DNA of 32,867 nt from CAZEAN01 sp964510225 (GTDB taxonomy: Bacteria; Planctomycetota; Planctomycetia; Isosphaerales; Isosphaeraceae): assembly GCA_964510225.1 (NCBI GenBank), contig CAZEAN010000067.1, forward strand, positions 1-32,867. Direction: 5' to 3'. Below, piece after piece: positions 5,746-14,272 of this stretch. The position numbers and the translations under genes were made by a program. Below the pieces are notes generated by a model that saw nothing but the letters and a program-made list of their open reading frames with translations, was not told where the DNA came from and did no database searches. The number at the start of each line of letters is the position of its first letter. Position 1 is the first letter of the stretch.

Positions 5746-6711
5746 ATGATCGAGGTCGAGCAACTTTCCAAACGCTATGGACAGACCCTCGCGGTCGAGA
5801 ACCTCAGCTTCGAGGTCGGTCGTGGTGAGATCGTCGGTCTCTTGGGACCGAACGGCGCGGGGAAATCGACCACGATGCGGATTCTCTCCACCTTCTTGGA
5901 GCCGACAACGGGTCGGGCCCGGCTTGGTGGTCATGACCTCTTCGATGAGCCGATCCAGGTGCGAAAGTCGCTCGGTTATCTTCCGGAAACCGTCCCGCTC
6001 TACCCCGAAATGAGGGTCCGGGAGTTCCTCGGGTTTCGAGCCAAACTAAAAGAGATTCCCCGGAGTCGCCGACGGTTTGCCATTGACGACGTCGTTCAGC
6101 AATGTCGCCTTGAGGAGGTCCGCGATCGGATCATCGGCCAACTCTCGAGGGGGTATCGACAACGGGTCGGGCTCGCCGATGCGCTCTTGGCGAGTCCGGA
6201 GATCTTGATCCTAGACGAACCGACAGCGGGGCTCGATCCGATCCAGATCGGCGAAACCAGAGCCTTAATCCGAGGACTCGCAGCTCGTCATACAATCCTC
6301 TTGAGCACGCACATTCTCTCTGAGGTCGAGTCGGTTTGTTCCAGGGTGATTATCATTGCTGGGGGGAAGATTGCGCTCGACTCACCACTCTCCAAACTCC
6401 AAGCCGGTCGTGGAGTTGCGTTAGAAGTTCGAGGCCCGCTCGATGCTGTCCAGGCGGCGATCCGAACTGCCCCTGGTGTCGCCTCGGTCGAGGTCCGATC
6501 GGTGGATCAGGACCGGGAACTTTCCAGCCTGGTCGTGAATCCGGAGGACGAGCAGCGGTTGGACCTCCTCCGAGAACAATTGGCCGAACGGGTCTATCGG
6601 AATGGTTGGAAGCTCCGAGTGCTGGATCTCTCCCGATCGACCCTTGAAGATGAATTCGTCCGGGCGGTCCGTGACGCCTCGATGCAACGGACCTTGCCAC
6701 GGTCCGCCTGA
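5746..6711 (+). CDS. ABC transporter ATP-binding protein (GldA-like)
   Basis: The product is 321 aa, a cytoplasmic ATPase that should energise the permease encoded next. All nucleotide-binding motifs are intact: Walker A G-P-N-G-A-G-K-S at residues 34-41 (Lys40), signature L-S-R-G-Y-R-Q at 133-139, Walker B I-L-I-L-D-E-P with D157/E158, D-loop A-G-L-D-P, and the H-loop S-T-H-I-L-S with His189. The roughly 100-residue extension after the core resembles the C-terminal regulatory domain of DrrA/GldA-type exporters. It opens a same-strand set of permease, GldG-like and DUF4340 proteins. GldA was named for Flavobacterium gliding, but planctomycetes with this cluster do not glide that way, so I avoid the symbol. 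The substrate is unknown. Confidence 0.93.
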   Translation: MIEVEQLSKRYGQTLAVENLSFEVGRGEIVGLLGPNGAGKSTTMRILSTFLEPTTGRARLGGHDLFDEPIQVRKSLGYLPETVPLYPEMRVREFLGFRAKLKEIPRSRRRFAIDDVVQQCRLEEVRDRIIGQLSRGYRQRVGLADALLASPEILILDEPTAGLDPIQIGETRALIRGLAARHTILLSTHILSEVESVCSRVIIIAGGKIALDSPLSKLQAGRGVALEVRGPLDAVQAAIRTAPGVASVEVRSVDQDRELSSLVVNPEDEQRLDLLREQLAERVYRNGWKLRVLDLSRSTLEDEFVRAVRDASMQRTLPRSA

Positions 6712-6828
6712 CGAATCGAGGTAAAGTCCGAAGAACTCAATCTTGGAAAGTGTCGTCCAAGACGTTGGTGTTCGGAGCGATTCGTTAACAAACCGGGCGA
6801 GAGATCAGCGGAATTCTGAGAACGATCG

Positions 6829-7593
6829 ATGCATCATCTCTGGACCATCGCCCGTCGAGAATTAGCGTCATATTTCTTCAGGCCAATGGCTTATTTGGTC
6901 TTACTCGGGTTTCAGCTTGTCGCGATGCTCGACTTTTCGCAACTGGTTGAGTCACTGAGCGATGTTCGCCGCGTCGCCTCGTTTTCTGATCAGTCGAACC
7001 CCTTGAATCAGTACTTGGCGGGGCAGTGGCTCTTCTGGGTTGCCCTCTTGATCGCGGTCCCGTCGTTGACGATGCGGTTGCTCGCCGAGGAGAAGCGGTC
7101 GGGCACGCTCGAAGGATTGCTGACCGCACCAGTCACCGAAAGCGCTGTAATCTTGGGTAAGTGGGTTGCGGGGTTCGTGATGTTCCTCGCCTTGTTGGTT
7201 CCGTTCGGGCTCTATCTATTTTTTCTCTGGAAGGTCGGTGAGTTTCCGATCGATCTGGGCCCGTTGCTTTCCATCGGATGCTGCCTGAGCACAATGGGGA
7301 TGATGTTTGTGGCGATCGGGATTGCGATGAGTGCCGCGACTCGGAATCAGATCGAGTCGGCCATCGGGACCTTCGTGGTGATGCTCGGGATGCTTCTGAT
7401 CACGGCCATCAACCAGCTCGCCGAAGTTGGTGAAACCTGGCCAGAGGTCATCCTCAAACTCTCCATCTATGTGCAACTAAATGAAGCGGCGACCGGAAAG
7501 CTTGACCTCCGGGTTCTCTTGCTCCATCTTTCCGTCACGATCTTCGCGCTCTTTTTAGCGACCAAACTGCTCGAATCGCGAAAGGGGCAATAA
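6829..7593 (+). CDS. ABC-2 type permease (GldF-like)
   Basis: The product is 254 aa with about six membrane helices, near residues 20-36, 64-84, 112-133, 145-168, 178-196 and 228-245. The E-E-K-R-S-G-T-L-E motif (87-95), just before the third helix, is characteristic of ABC-2 permeases of the GldF/NosY/CcmB-like class, where a short coupling segment follows T-L-E-x-L-L-x-x-P. It should form the membrane channel for the ATPase encoded 117 nt upstream and precedes the GldG-like gene by only 6 nt, indicating co-transcription. No key residue appears to be missing. Substrate and direction are not readable from sequence, but the class is normally an exporter. Confidence 0.88.
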   Translation: MHHLWTIARRELASYFFRPMAYLVLLGFQLVAMLDFSQLVESLSDVRRVASFSDQSNPLNQYLAGQWLFWVALLIAVPSLTMRLLAEEKRSGTLEGLLTAPVTESAVILGKWVAGFVMFLALLVPFGLYLFFLWKVGEFPIDLGPLLSIGCCLSTMGMMFVAIGIAMSAATRNQIESAIGTFVVMLGMLLITAINQLAEVGETWPEVILKLSIYVQLNEAATGKLDLRVLLLHLSVTIFALFLATKLLESRKGQ

Positions 7594-7599
7594 GGCTCG

Positions 7600-9414
7600 A
7601 TGTCTGATCAACTCATCGGATTTTTCCAGAGTGAACCGTTCGTGCTTGCGGGGCTCAGCATCGCAGCCGGGCTTGGTCTGATGCAATTGCTCCGAGGTGG
7701 GGCAGGGGGAGGGGCGCGCACGCTGAGCGGAGCCCCAGCTTCGAGGCGAGCGCATCCCTCAGGGTTGAACCGCCTGGTCGGACTCACGATCTTCGGATTT
7801 CTGGCGGTTGGATGGAGCACCTATGTTGCAATACGGTTCGGGGTCCTGTGGTCAATCCCTCTCTTTGGGATCGGGCTTGGGACCACGATCACCTGTTCCC
7901 ATCTCGGGAAGAGACAACGGGCGGCTCATCCCGTCTTTCTCCGGGTCGAACAGTTTGCCAGCAGCGGTTCAACAGCCGCGATGCTTCTCGGCGTCTTGGT
8001 GATTGCCAATCTGATGGTCTTTCGGTACGGCGGACGGACGATCGACTTCACGAGAGATCGTTCCCTGAGCCTGGAATCGATGACCGTGAACACTTTGAAG
8101 GGCCTCAAGAAACCCGTGACGCTCACACTCTTCGCCGGTGGAGCGTCGGGGCAATTTGAACGGGTCTCGGATCTCCTGGATCGATTTCAAGCGGAGAATC
8201 CGGAGATGATCGAAGTTTCGGTCCTTGATCCCTATCGGGATCCGTCCGGCTACCAACGGTTGATCGACCGCGTTCCGGGGCTCCGCGTCACGAGCGGTGG
8301 CGGTGTTCTGGTCTCGACGGAGACGGAGGAGACGCTCCGATACCAGGTTGTCCGCAACCTCGATATGTTCGAAGCTTCAACTGAGTTGCCTCCACCTGGC
8401 TCCGACGTGGTTGGTGTGACCGAGTTTTACGGCGAGAGCGCGCTGACCTCAGCGCTCCTCCGGGTTACCACGGGAGGGCAAACGACGATCGCCGTAACCG
8501 CTGGCCACGGTGAGCCCTCAATCGATGAGGCGAACCCAAGGCTCCGGGGGCTCGGTCAATTGCGGCTTCAACTGGAATCGCTCGGGCTCCGAGTCGTCAG
8601 TTGGAATCCAGGGACTGAACTGCCGATGGAGGCTTCGATGGCCCTTGTGGCCGATCCAGAACTCCCGTTCGGGACAGAGGCGGCCAATCGACTCCGGGCG
8701 TTTGTCGATCGTGGTGGAAGGGTTGTGTTTGCGATCGGAAACCAGCGGCCAACTGGCCTAGAAGATTGGCTCCTTGACCTTGGGATTCAGTTCAAGCCGG
8801 GTTTGGTGGTCGATCCCGATCGAAACCTCAACGGAGCGCCCGTGACACTGGTCGCCACCATTGAGCGCGGAGTCGTCGACCATCCAGTTGTGAACCAACT
8901 GAACAACCGCAATCTGGTGCTTCCGATGGCATCGGAAATTGCTCCAGCAGACTCGGATGAACCGAAGCGTCGACAACAACGGATCACCGGATTGGTGAAA
9001 AGCTCGCGGTCCTCTTGGCGTGAACAAGATCTCGAATCTGCGACCGTTCAGTTCGATCGAGAGCTTGATGAAGCAGGCCCTGCCGATCTTGTGATTGGAA
9101 TTGAGAAGCAGATCCAAGGCCCGGGAAACTCCCGCGAGAGTGAGCCGATCGGCGTGGTGATCGGAAGCCCGAATGCCGTCGATAATCGGATGCTCTCACT
9201 ACAAGGGTTTGCCAACCGTGACCTGATTCTGAATGCGATCAGTTGGCTGGAAGATCGCCCCGAACTTGCCGGGATTGAGCCTCGGACTTATGTTGTCCGC
9301 CGACTGACAGCCAGCGAGGATCTCCGGGCGAAGTTGGTCCTCCTCCCGACCGTGATGGCGATCGTCGTTCTCTTGGCCTTGGGGATGACCATGGCGATTA
9401 CGCGTCGACAGTAG
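7600..9414 (+). CDS. GldG-type ABC transporter auxiliary protein
   Basis: The product is 604 aa. Membrane helices lie near residues 14-31, 59-80, 81-99 and 124-141, and a last one near 576-600 ends in R-R-Q. Between them is a large extracytoplasmic region of the ABC_transp_aux (GldG) type: R-D-R-S-L-S-L, P-V-T-L-T-L-F-A, then A-G-H-G-E at 301-305 and D-R-G-G-R-V-V-F-A-I. In GldG homologues this part resembles a ThuA/glutaminase-like Rossmann fold and is thought to hold or regulate the substrate. The extra N-terminal helices, compared with GldG proteins having a single N-terminal anchor, may reflect a fusion with a second permease-like segment. The gene is tightly packed with the permease upstream (6 nt) and the DUF4340 gene downstream. 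Confidence 0.87.
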   Translation: MSDQLIGFFQSEPFVLAGLSIAAGLGLMQLLRGGAGGGARTLSGAPASRRAHPSGLNRLVGLTIFGFLAVGWSTYVAIRFGVLWSIPLFGIGLGTTITCSHLGKRQRAAHPVFLRVEQFASSGSTAAMLLGVLVIANLMVFRYGGRTIDFTRDRSLSLESMTVNTLKGLKKPVTLTLFAGGASGQFERVSDLLDRFQAENPEMIEVSVLDPYRDPSGYQRLIDRVPGLRVTSGGGVLVSTETEETLRYQVVRNLDMFEASTELPPPGSDVVGVTEFYGESALTSALLRVTTGGQTTIAVTAGHGEPSIDEANPRLRGLGQLRLQLESLGLRVVSWNPGTELPMEASMALVADPELPFGTEAANRLRAFVDRGGRVVFAIGNQRPTGLEDWLLDLGIQFKPGLVVDPDRNLNGAPVTLVATIERGVVDHPVVNQLNNRNLVLPMASEIAPADSDEPKRRQQRITGLVKSSRSSWREQDLESATVQFDRELDEAGPADLVIGIEKQIQGPGNSRESEPIGVVIGSPNAVDNRMLSLQGFANRDLILNAISWLEDRPELAGIEPRTYVVRRLTASEDLRAKLVLLPTVMAIVVLLALGMTMAITRRQ

Positions 9415-9464
9415 TTCAGGTGATCGTTCCATTCCGGAGACTCGATCCAACGATCGAAGGAGAG

Positions 9465-11747
9465 ATGACCGTGGCCTTGCGCTCAAAGTCAACCACGCTC
9501 CTGTTCATTCTCTTCTTCGCCGGTCTCGGAGTGATGGGTTGGTTGCAGTTCGCCGATGTTCCAACTCTCGATGAACGTATCCGGCGTAATAGCCGTGTGT
9601 TGCCCCAATTGGTCGATCTCGAATCATCCGCAATTCAGAAGCTCGTGATCACCCAACCCGATCAACCTCAGATTGTTCTCGAGCGTGATCAGAATGATGG
9701 TGGCTGGGTACTCCGAGAACCCATCAAGGCGCGTGCTGAGCGTAACCGGATTGAAACCCTCTTGAGTCGGCTGGTTCAACTCCGGCCTGATCCCGAGGCA
9801 GGGGCGATCGATGGTGATCCGTCGCAGTTTGGATTCAACGCGGATTCTCCCTCGATCGAATTGTTCGGAGTGCAATCGGAGACGCCATTCTGCCGGCTGG
9901 TCCTCGGAGACTCGCTGGAATCACTCCGTTATCTGAGGGGATCCGCAGAGGGCCCGATTCAGCTCGGACGAGCCGATGCCGTCGCCCCGATCGATCAGCC
10001 GGTCGACTGGTTCCGCGATCGATCGTTATTCGGAGTCTACTCTTATGACACACTCGAGTTTCGAGTTGAGGGGCCAGAGGAGTCGTTCCGGCTCGAACGA
10101 GATGCACGGCGTTGGCGTCTCAAATCCTCAGGCAACGTTCCGGTCAATCAAGGGGAAGTCACCTCGCTGATTACCAACTTCGCCGAAGTGCAGGCCCTTG
10201 AGTTTGTGGATCCAGCAGCGACCCCTACCGTCGATTACGGTCTTGAGCCACCGAGACGGAGGGTCTCGATCCGATCGGCGGGGCTGGTTGGCCCCGCAAC
10301 GACTCAAGTTGCGGTCCTCGGAAATCCGGTCCCAGAACGACCCGAGCTGATCTATGCTCGACGCGAATCAGATCAGGAGATCATGATTGTCGAAGCCAGT
10401 TCCGTCGCGATTCCGGACCTCAGCGCACTCCGGAGTCGTTCGATTTTCGACATCGAGCCGGAGCGTGTGATTGGTTTCGAGATCAAGGTCGGTGAACAAC
10501 GACATCGACTGATGAAACCCGGTACAGAGTGGCGGGTCGACGCGCCCGAGCCAGGCCTTGCGGATCGTCTTGAGGTCGGGAATTTCCTTCAAGGGGTCCT
10601 TGGTCTCCAGACCGCCGAGTTTCTGAGCCCCGATCCCGAGATCGAGATCGGCTTTGAACAACCTCTCGCCGTGATCTCGATCTGGGAGTCGGACGACCAC
10701 AACGTTGATCTGTCCCGCGAGTCGGAGTCGATCTTCGGACGCCCTCCGGCTGGTTCGCTTGAGGTCGGGCGCGAAGCACGGAACACTACTTCGATTTATG
10801 GGCGTCGAGCCGGAGACCCATCGACGATCCTCCTGCTACCCAAGACGGTCCAGTCGCTGATTCCGAGGCAGCCGTTGGCCTTCCGGAATCGGACCCTCCT
10901 GCGAGATGATCCCCAGCAGATTACCGAGATCAGCCTGACTCGTGCCAATGAATCTCAAGCGATTCAGCGGACCAAGAATAAACAGGGCCGATTAAGTCCT
11001 TGGGGCTTGATTGAACCCGTGAGCGCAACCGCGGACCAACTTGTCGCCTCGATGTTGGCTGACCATCTTGCCGCCCTACGTGCCGAAGCCTTGATTGAGG
11101 AAGAGCCCGACGATGTTGCGATCTTTGGGCTTGAGACACCGTTTGCGGTGGTCCGTTGGTCGGGGGATCTTGGATCAGGGCCACATCTACTGAGGGTCGG
11201 TGGTCGATTCTCTCGGAACCCTGAGCAGCGGTATGCTGCGCTCGATGACCGCCCGGTGGTTTTTCTGATTGGGCCTAAACTCCTAAAGCCGATGGAGACA
11301 GAACTCCGCGAACGTCGGATTCTCGCCTTCGGCCCTGATCGCCTCGAAGGGATCACGCTTGAAGTCCGGGATCAGCGTCTGAGCGTATCTCGGAAGTCGG
11401 ACGGGACTTGGGAACAGACCGAAGGGGATCCAGATTCTACGTTGAGTTCCCTCGATTTTGAGGCCTTGGCCGGAGCGATTGGTTCCCTCACCGCGATTCG
11501 GTTTGTCCAGCATCAAGGTTCAATTCCGCCGGGATCGGGCTTGGAACCTCCTGAGCTTTTGATCACACTGTCATTCGTCGGATTTGAACGAAAGGGGTTC
11601 ATCCGAGTTGGTGCTCGGAAGGAGAATCAGCGATTCGTTGCACTCGGTGAAGCAGGTCCGGGAACTGTCTTCCTTGTTGACGATCCTCTCCTCTTGTCGA
11701 TTGAATCGGGGCCCTCTGCCATTCCGGTGGATCCCTTTGCGCACTGA
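9465..11747 (+). CDS. Membrane-anchored DUF4340 protein
   Basis: The product is 760 aa from the ATG at 9465, which is preceded by AAGGAGAG and starts directly with a membrane anchor (T-T-L-L-F-I-L-F-F-A-G-L-G-V-M-G-W); a GTG at 9420, in the same frame and 5 nt after the previous stop, is the alternative (775 aa). The rest is predicted extracytoplasmic and contains repeated DUF4340-like units: a strand pattern of I-V-L-E-R followed by G-G-W-V-L-R-E-P and R-L-V-Q-L-R, seen again as L-T-R-A-N-E near residue 490 and R-L-S-V-S-R-K-S near 640. DUF4340 proteins are known as partners encoded with GldG-type transporters. No enzymatic motif is evident; a structural or substrate-interaction role in the transporter complex is inferred. 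Confidence 0.85.
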   Translation: MTVALRSKSTTLLFILFFAGLGVMGWLQFADVPTLDERIRRNSRVLPQLVDLESSAIQKLVITQPDQPQIVLERDQNDGGWVLREPIKARAERNRIETLLSRLVQLRPDPEAGAIDGDPSQFGFNADSPSIELFGVQSETPFCRLVLGDSLESLRYLRGSAEGPIQLGRADAVAPIDQPVDWFRDRSLFGVYSYDTLEFRVEGPEESFRLERDARRWRLKSSGNVPVNQGEVTSLITNFAEVQALEFVDPAATPTVDYGLEPPRRRVSIRSAGLVGPATTQVAVLGNPVPERPELIYARRESDQEIMIVEASSVAIPDLSALRSRSIFDIEPERVIGFEIKVGEQRHRLMKPGTEWRVDAPEPGLADRLEVGNFLQGVLGLQTAEFLSPDPEIEIGFEQPLAVISIWESDDHNVDLSRESESIFGRPPAGSLEVGREARNTTSIYGRRAGDPSTILLLPKTVQSLIPRQPLAFRNRTLLRDDPQQITEISLTRANESQAIQRTKNKQGRLSPWGLIEPVSATADQLVASMLADHLAALRAEALIEEEPDDVAIFGLETPFAVVRWSGDLGSGPHLLRVGGRFSRNPEQRYAALDDRPVVFLIGPKLLKPMETELRERRILAFGPDRLEGITLEVRDQRLSVSRKSDGTWEQTEGDPDSTLSSLDFEALAGAIGSLTAIRFVQHQGSIPPGSGLEPPELLITLSFVGFERKGFIRVGARKENQRFVALGEAGPGTVFLVDDPLLLSIESGPSAIPVDPFAH

Positions 11748-11785
11748 TGAGATCAGTTTGAAGCGAGTTCAGAAGGATTGATCCG

Positions 11786-12667
11786 ATGAGTTCGGCTCAG
11801 GATGAGAAAGCAACGTCGGCCACCTCCGAGTGCTTGCGGCCCCATTGTGCGGCCCTCTTGCTCGAGTGGCTCCGGGCTGAGGCAGGAATCACCCCGAGCC
11901 CCTCGGCAGCTCCAGGCTCTCCAGTTGCATCGGAACCAATTCAAGGAGAGTTATTTAGAACTCGAGCCTACAACGATGAAGCACCGAGGATCCGGAGCCT
12001 CGGGGAGCTTGAGGATGCGTTCGAGCATCTTGAGTACGCGGTCTACCGACGGTTCGAAAACCAACTGACCCGTGCTGAGCGTTCGCGGATGGACAACACG
12101 ATCCGGAACGCGTTGTACAAGATCCGACGCTTCGGGGAGCGCTGGGAAGGCCCCGAGAAAGAAGAAATTGAGCGTCGACGTCGGATGATCGAGCGTTTTG
12201 TCGTAGAATCAGAAGAGAAGCTTGAGCGCCTCCGTCGACAGGCTCAACGGGCCGATCTCAAGATCGCCCAACTCAGCAACCTCACCCCTGAGGCCTTTGA
12301 GGAGTTTGTTGGCGAAGTCTTCGAGGCCCTCGGATTTGCAGTTGAGACCGTGGGGGGAACCGGCGATCAAGGCGTCGATCTCCTGCTCACTAGGAAAGGC
12401 CTTCGTGCCGCAGTTCAGTGTAAGTATCACAAGAAAGGGGTGGTGGGATCCCCCGAGATTCAAAAGTTCCTCGGTGCGATTCAACACTCCCAGTGCCACA
12501 AGGGCTACTTCGTCACAACGAAGACCTTCTCGGTTGCGGCGGAACGTTTCGCGTCAGAACACCCGATTGAGTTGATCGATGGCCCCAGTCTTATCGATCT
12601 CCTCCGTGAGGCGATGGGGCCTAAGACCTCAAAAGCCAAACCCCAGGAAGCCACACTCTTCTTATAG
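11786..12667 (+). CDS. Mrr-type restriction endonuclease
   Basis: The product is 293 aa. The first 150 residues are charged and helical (coiled-coil-like, R-R-R-R-M-I-E-R-F near residue 132). The C-terminal part (about 165-280) is an Mrr_cat PD-(D/E)XK nuclease: L-T-P-E-A-F-E-E-F-V-G-E-V-F (Glu for metal), G-D-Q-G-V-D-L-L with Asp198, and V-Q-C-K-Y with Gln211/Lys213, the D-Xn-QxK form usual in Mrr. The catalytic set appears complete. Mrr enzymes cleave methylated DNA or act in DNA stress responses. The gene lies 38 nt after the DUF4340 gene on the same strand, but a functional link to the transporter is doubtful. The ATG at 11786 is the first start and no strong ribosome binding site is visible. 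Confidence 0.88.
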   Translation: MSSAQDEKATSATSECLRPHCAALLLEWLRAEAGITPSPSAAPGSPVASEPIQGELFRTRAYNDEAPRIRSLGELEDAFEHLEYAVYRRFENQLTRAERSRMDNTIRNALYKIRRFGERWEGPEKEEIERRRRMIERFVVESEEKLERLRRQAQRADLKIAQLSNLTPEAFEEFVGEVFEALGFAVETVGGTGDQGVDLLLTRKGLRAAVQCKYHKKGVVGSPEIQKFLGAIQHSQCHKGYFVTTKTFSVAAERFASEHPIELIDGPSLIDLLREAMGPKTSKAKPQEATLFL

Positions 12668-12675
12668 ACAAATGT

Positions 12676-12897
12676 TTACTGGGTGCTTGACGTCCCCTTG
12701 GGACCGCCTATCATTACGTCGTCAGAGTGAAAACTCTCACAAGCCAGTGAATACAGTAGTCGCCATTCCTCAATCAAAGCTTCAGTTCTACGGTCTCGGT
12801 GAATCAGCCAATCATCCTTGGTTAGTCTTCGAACAATCGAACTGCGATTCCTGTACTCGTCTACTAATTTCCAGATTCCCGGATCCCGGGGATTCAT
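12676..12897 (-). CDS. Possible small protein on the minus strand
   Basis: The reading frame from the ATG at 12897 gives about 73 residues rich in W, R, D and E (G-I-W-K-L-V-D-E-Y-R-N-R, then D-D-W-L-I-H-R-D-R-R and I-E-E-W-R-L-L-Y-S-L-A), which looks like a genuine helical protein. It has no clear ribosome binding site, lies antisense to the surrounding genes and fills the otherwise empty interval after the Mrr gene. It could also be the remnant of a larger gene. The family is unknown and confidence is low. Confidence 0.3.
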   Translation of the reverse strand: MNPRDPGIWKLVDEYRNRSSIVRRLTKDDWLIHRDRRTEALIEEWRLLYSLACESFHSDDVMIGGPKGTSSTQ

Positions 12898-12997
12898 ATC
12901 CGAGTCTTGACTGTGACGTGGAAACTCGCTAGTTGTTGAATGCTTTGATTGAAGCTCAACATCTAGCGCACGCCTCAGCCAAGGAGGGCCAGAGCCG

Positions 12998-13240
12998 ATG
13001 CCCTGTCCGACAACACCCACACCGCAGCAGATCCCACTCAATATGCCTCGAGAATTCGAGGATCTGAACGGTCTCGTTGAAGCCGACCTCAAAGCGATCG
13101 CGTCGATGTTGACACGGCGCGCTCAGGAACGCTTGCTCCTCTCAAGGAAACAGTCCCGTCGATTGCACCAAGATTTGATTTGTCGACTCTCGGACGCAAT
13201 TAATCAAACAATGGCACCTCACAGCGCAGAGTGGCGCTAG
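12998..13240 (+). CDS. Small helical hypothetical protein
   Basis: The product is 80 aa. A strong ribosome binding site, AAGGAGGG at 12981-12988, precedes the ATG by 9 nt and is the main support for expression. After a Pro/Thr-rich start (P-T-T-P-T-P-Q-Q) the chain is one long amphipathic helical stretch: F-E-D-L-N-G-L-V-E-A-D-L-K-A-I-A-S-M-L, then R-R-A-Q-E-R-L-L-L-S-R-K-Q and L-S-D-A-I-N-Q. No signal peptide or metal motif is seen. It precedes the flavoprotein gene by about 58 nt and may be co-transcribed with it. No family is recognised. Confidence 0.55.
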   Translation: MPCPTTPTPQQIPLNMPREFEDLNGLVEADLKAIASMLTRRAQERLLLSRKQSRRLHQDLICRLSDAINQTMAPHSAEWR

Positions 13241-13298
13241 TGCCTCCAGCAGGTCTTGGTGGAACCAATTCCGGATTGCCCGTAATTTGAGTGCACCA

Positions 13299-13991
13299 AT
13301 GCCGCAGATTGCGCTCGGGATCACTGGATCAGTTGCCGCAGTCCGGACCCCACTGTTAGTTGATAATCTCCAGAAATCTGGCCACACCGTCCGGGTTATC
13401 GCAACAGAGCCTTCGCTCCGCTTTGTCGATTCCGGCAAGCTTCGGGCGATTCTTGGCGACGGAACCGAGAATTCGAGTGGTTTCTTTCGGGACGAAGACG
13501 ATTGGTCAAGGACACGATGGGAGGCTGGTGATCCTGTCCTCCACATCGAATTAAGGAAGTGGGCGGACCTAATCTTGGTCGCGCCGCTCGACGCGAATAC
13601 GCTCGCAAAATGTGCCACTGGGCTTGCAGATAACCTCTTGACCTGTGTTCTTCGGGCTAGAGATTTAAGCCGTCCACTTGTGCTGGCACCGGCAATGAAC
13701 ACGGCGATGTGGCATCATCCGGTCACGCTCCGGAATTTTCGGGCAATTCTGAGTGACCATGGGAGTGATCTCGGGGCTCACGACGTTTCACTGGACAGAC
13801 TCGATGCTGCCGCGATCCAGTCGACCAAAGGTCTCCGGATCGTTCCTCCGATCCCGAAGCGACTCGCCTGTGGTGACGTGGGACTTGGGGCAATGGCTGA
13901 AGTCGGAACAATCGTCCATGCCGTTAACGAGATCCTTGTACAAACTGGATTGGCAGGTTCACAAAACTGCTTCACGTTTGATTCATTCTGA
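13299..13991 (+). CDS. Phosphopantothenoylcysteine decarboxylase-like flavoprotein
   Basis: The product is 230 aa from the ATG at 13299; an in-frame TTG at 13287 would add four residues. It is an FMN-dependent HFCD-type decarboxylase: G-I-T-G-S-V-A-A at the N-terminus (phosphate-binding loop), the catalytic His82 in L-H-I-E-L-R-K-W-A-D, D-A-N-T-L-A-K-C-A-T-G-L-A-D-N-L-L (flavin loop) and the substrate-clamp P-A-M-N-T-A-M-W at 131-138. It should decarboxylate 4'-phosphopantothenoylcysteine to phosphopantetheine in coenzyme A synthesis. The CoaB synthetase half found in the usual bacterial bifunctional Dfp/CoaBC is absent, so this is a stand-alone CoaC-type protein, with CoaB presumably encoded elsewhere. 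A related peptide-cysteine decarboxylase (EpiD-like) is less likely because PAMNxxMW is intact. Confidence 0.85.
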   Translation: MPQIALGITGSVAAVRTPLLVDNLQKSGHTVRVIATEPSLRFVDSGKLRAILGDGTENSSGFFRDEDDWSRTRWEAGDPVLHIELRKWADLILVAPLDANTLAKCATGLADNLLTCVLRARDLSRPLVLAPAMNTAMWHHPVTLRNFRAILSDHGSDLGAHDVSLDRLDAAAIQSTKGLRIVPPIPKRLACGDVGLGAMAEVGTIVHAVNEILVQTGLAGSQNCFTFDSF

Positions 13992-14042
13992 TGTGCCCTG
14001 TGGTTGCTTTGGCTGAGCAAGAAGGCTCAAAACTCATCAGCA

Positions 14043-14070
14043 AACAGACGGGTGCCCGAGATCGTCTGTT
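14043..14070. promoter_or_regulatory. Inverted repeat between flavoprotein and esterase genes
   Basis: AACAGACG-12 nt-CGTCTGTT is a perfect 8-bp dyad about 50 nt after the flavoprotein stop. No T-run follows, so it may be an operator or a Rho-dependent/processing hairpin. The rest of this 280-bp gap (13992-14272) shows only a TATAAG box near 14173 as a possible promoter element. Confidence 0.3.
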
Positions 14071-14272
14071 GTAAAGCTGGGATTGACTCTAGCGAGAGAA
14101 AGACGGTTTCTCCAAACCCATGTGATTGGGGAGAGATCGAGTGAGCCCAGAGCCCAAACAGAAATCGCTAGATATAAGATTCGAGAACCTCATTGGTTGA
14201 TGCCGAAAAACATGGAGAGTCTGCGGAGACTTCGAGCGTTGACGGCGCTGACCATGATCATGGGGGATTTCG

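Noticed and set aside
13142..13702. A 186-aa minus-strand frame
   Set aside because: It is antisense to the flavoprotein gene, whose plus-strand catalytic motifs are complete.
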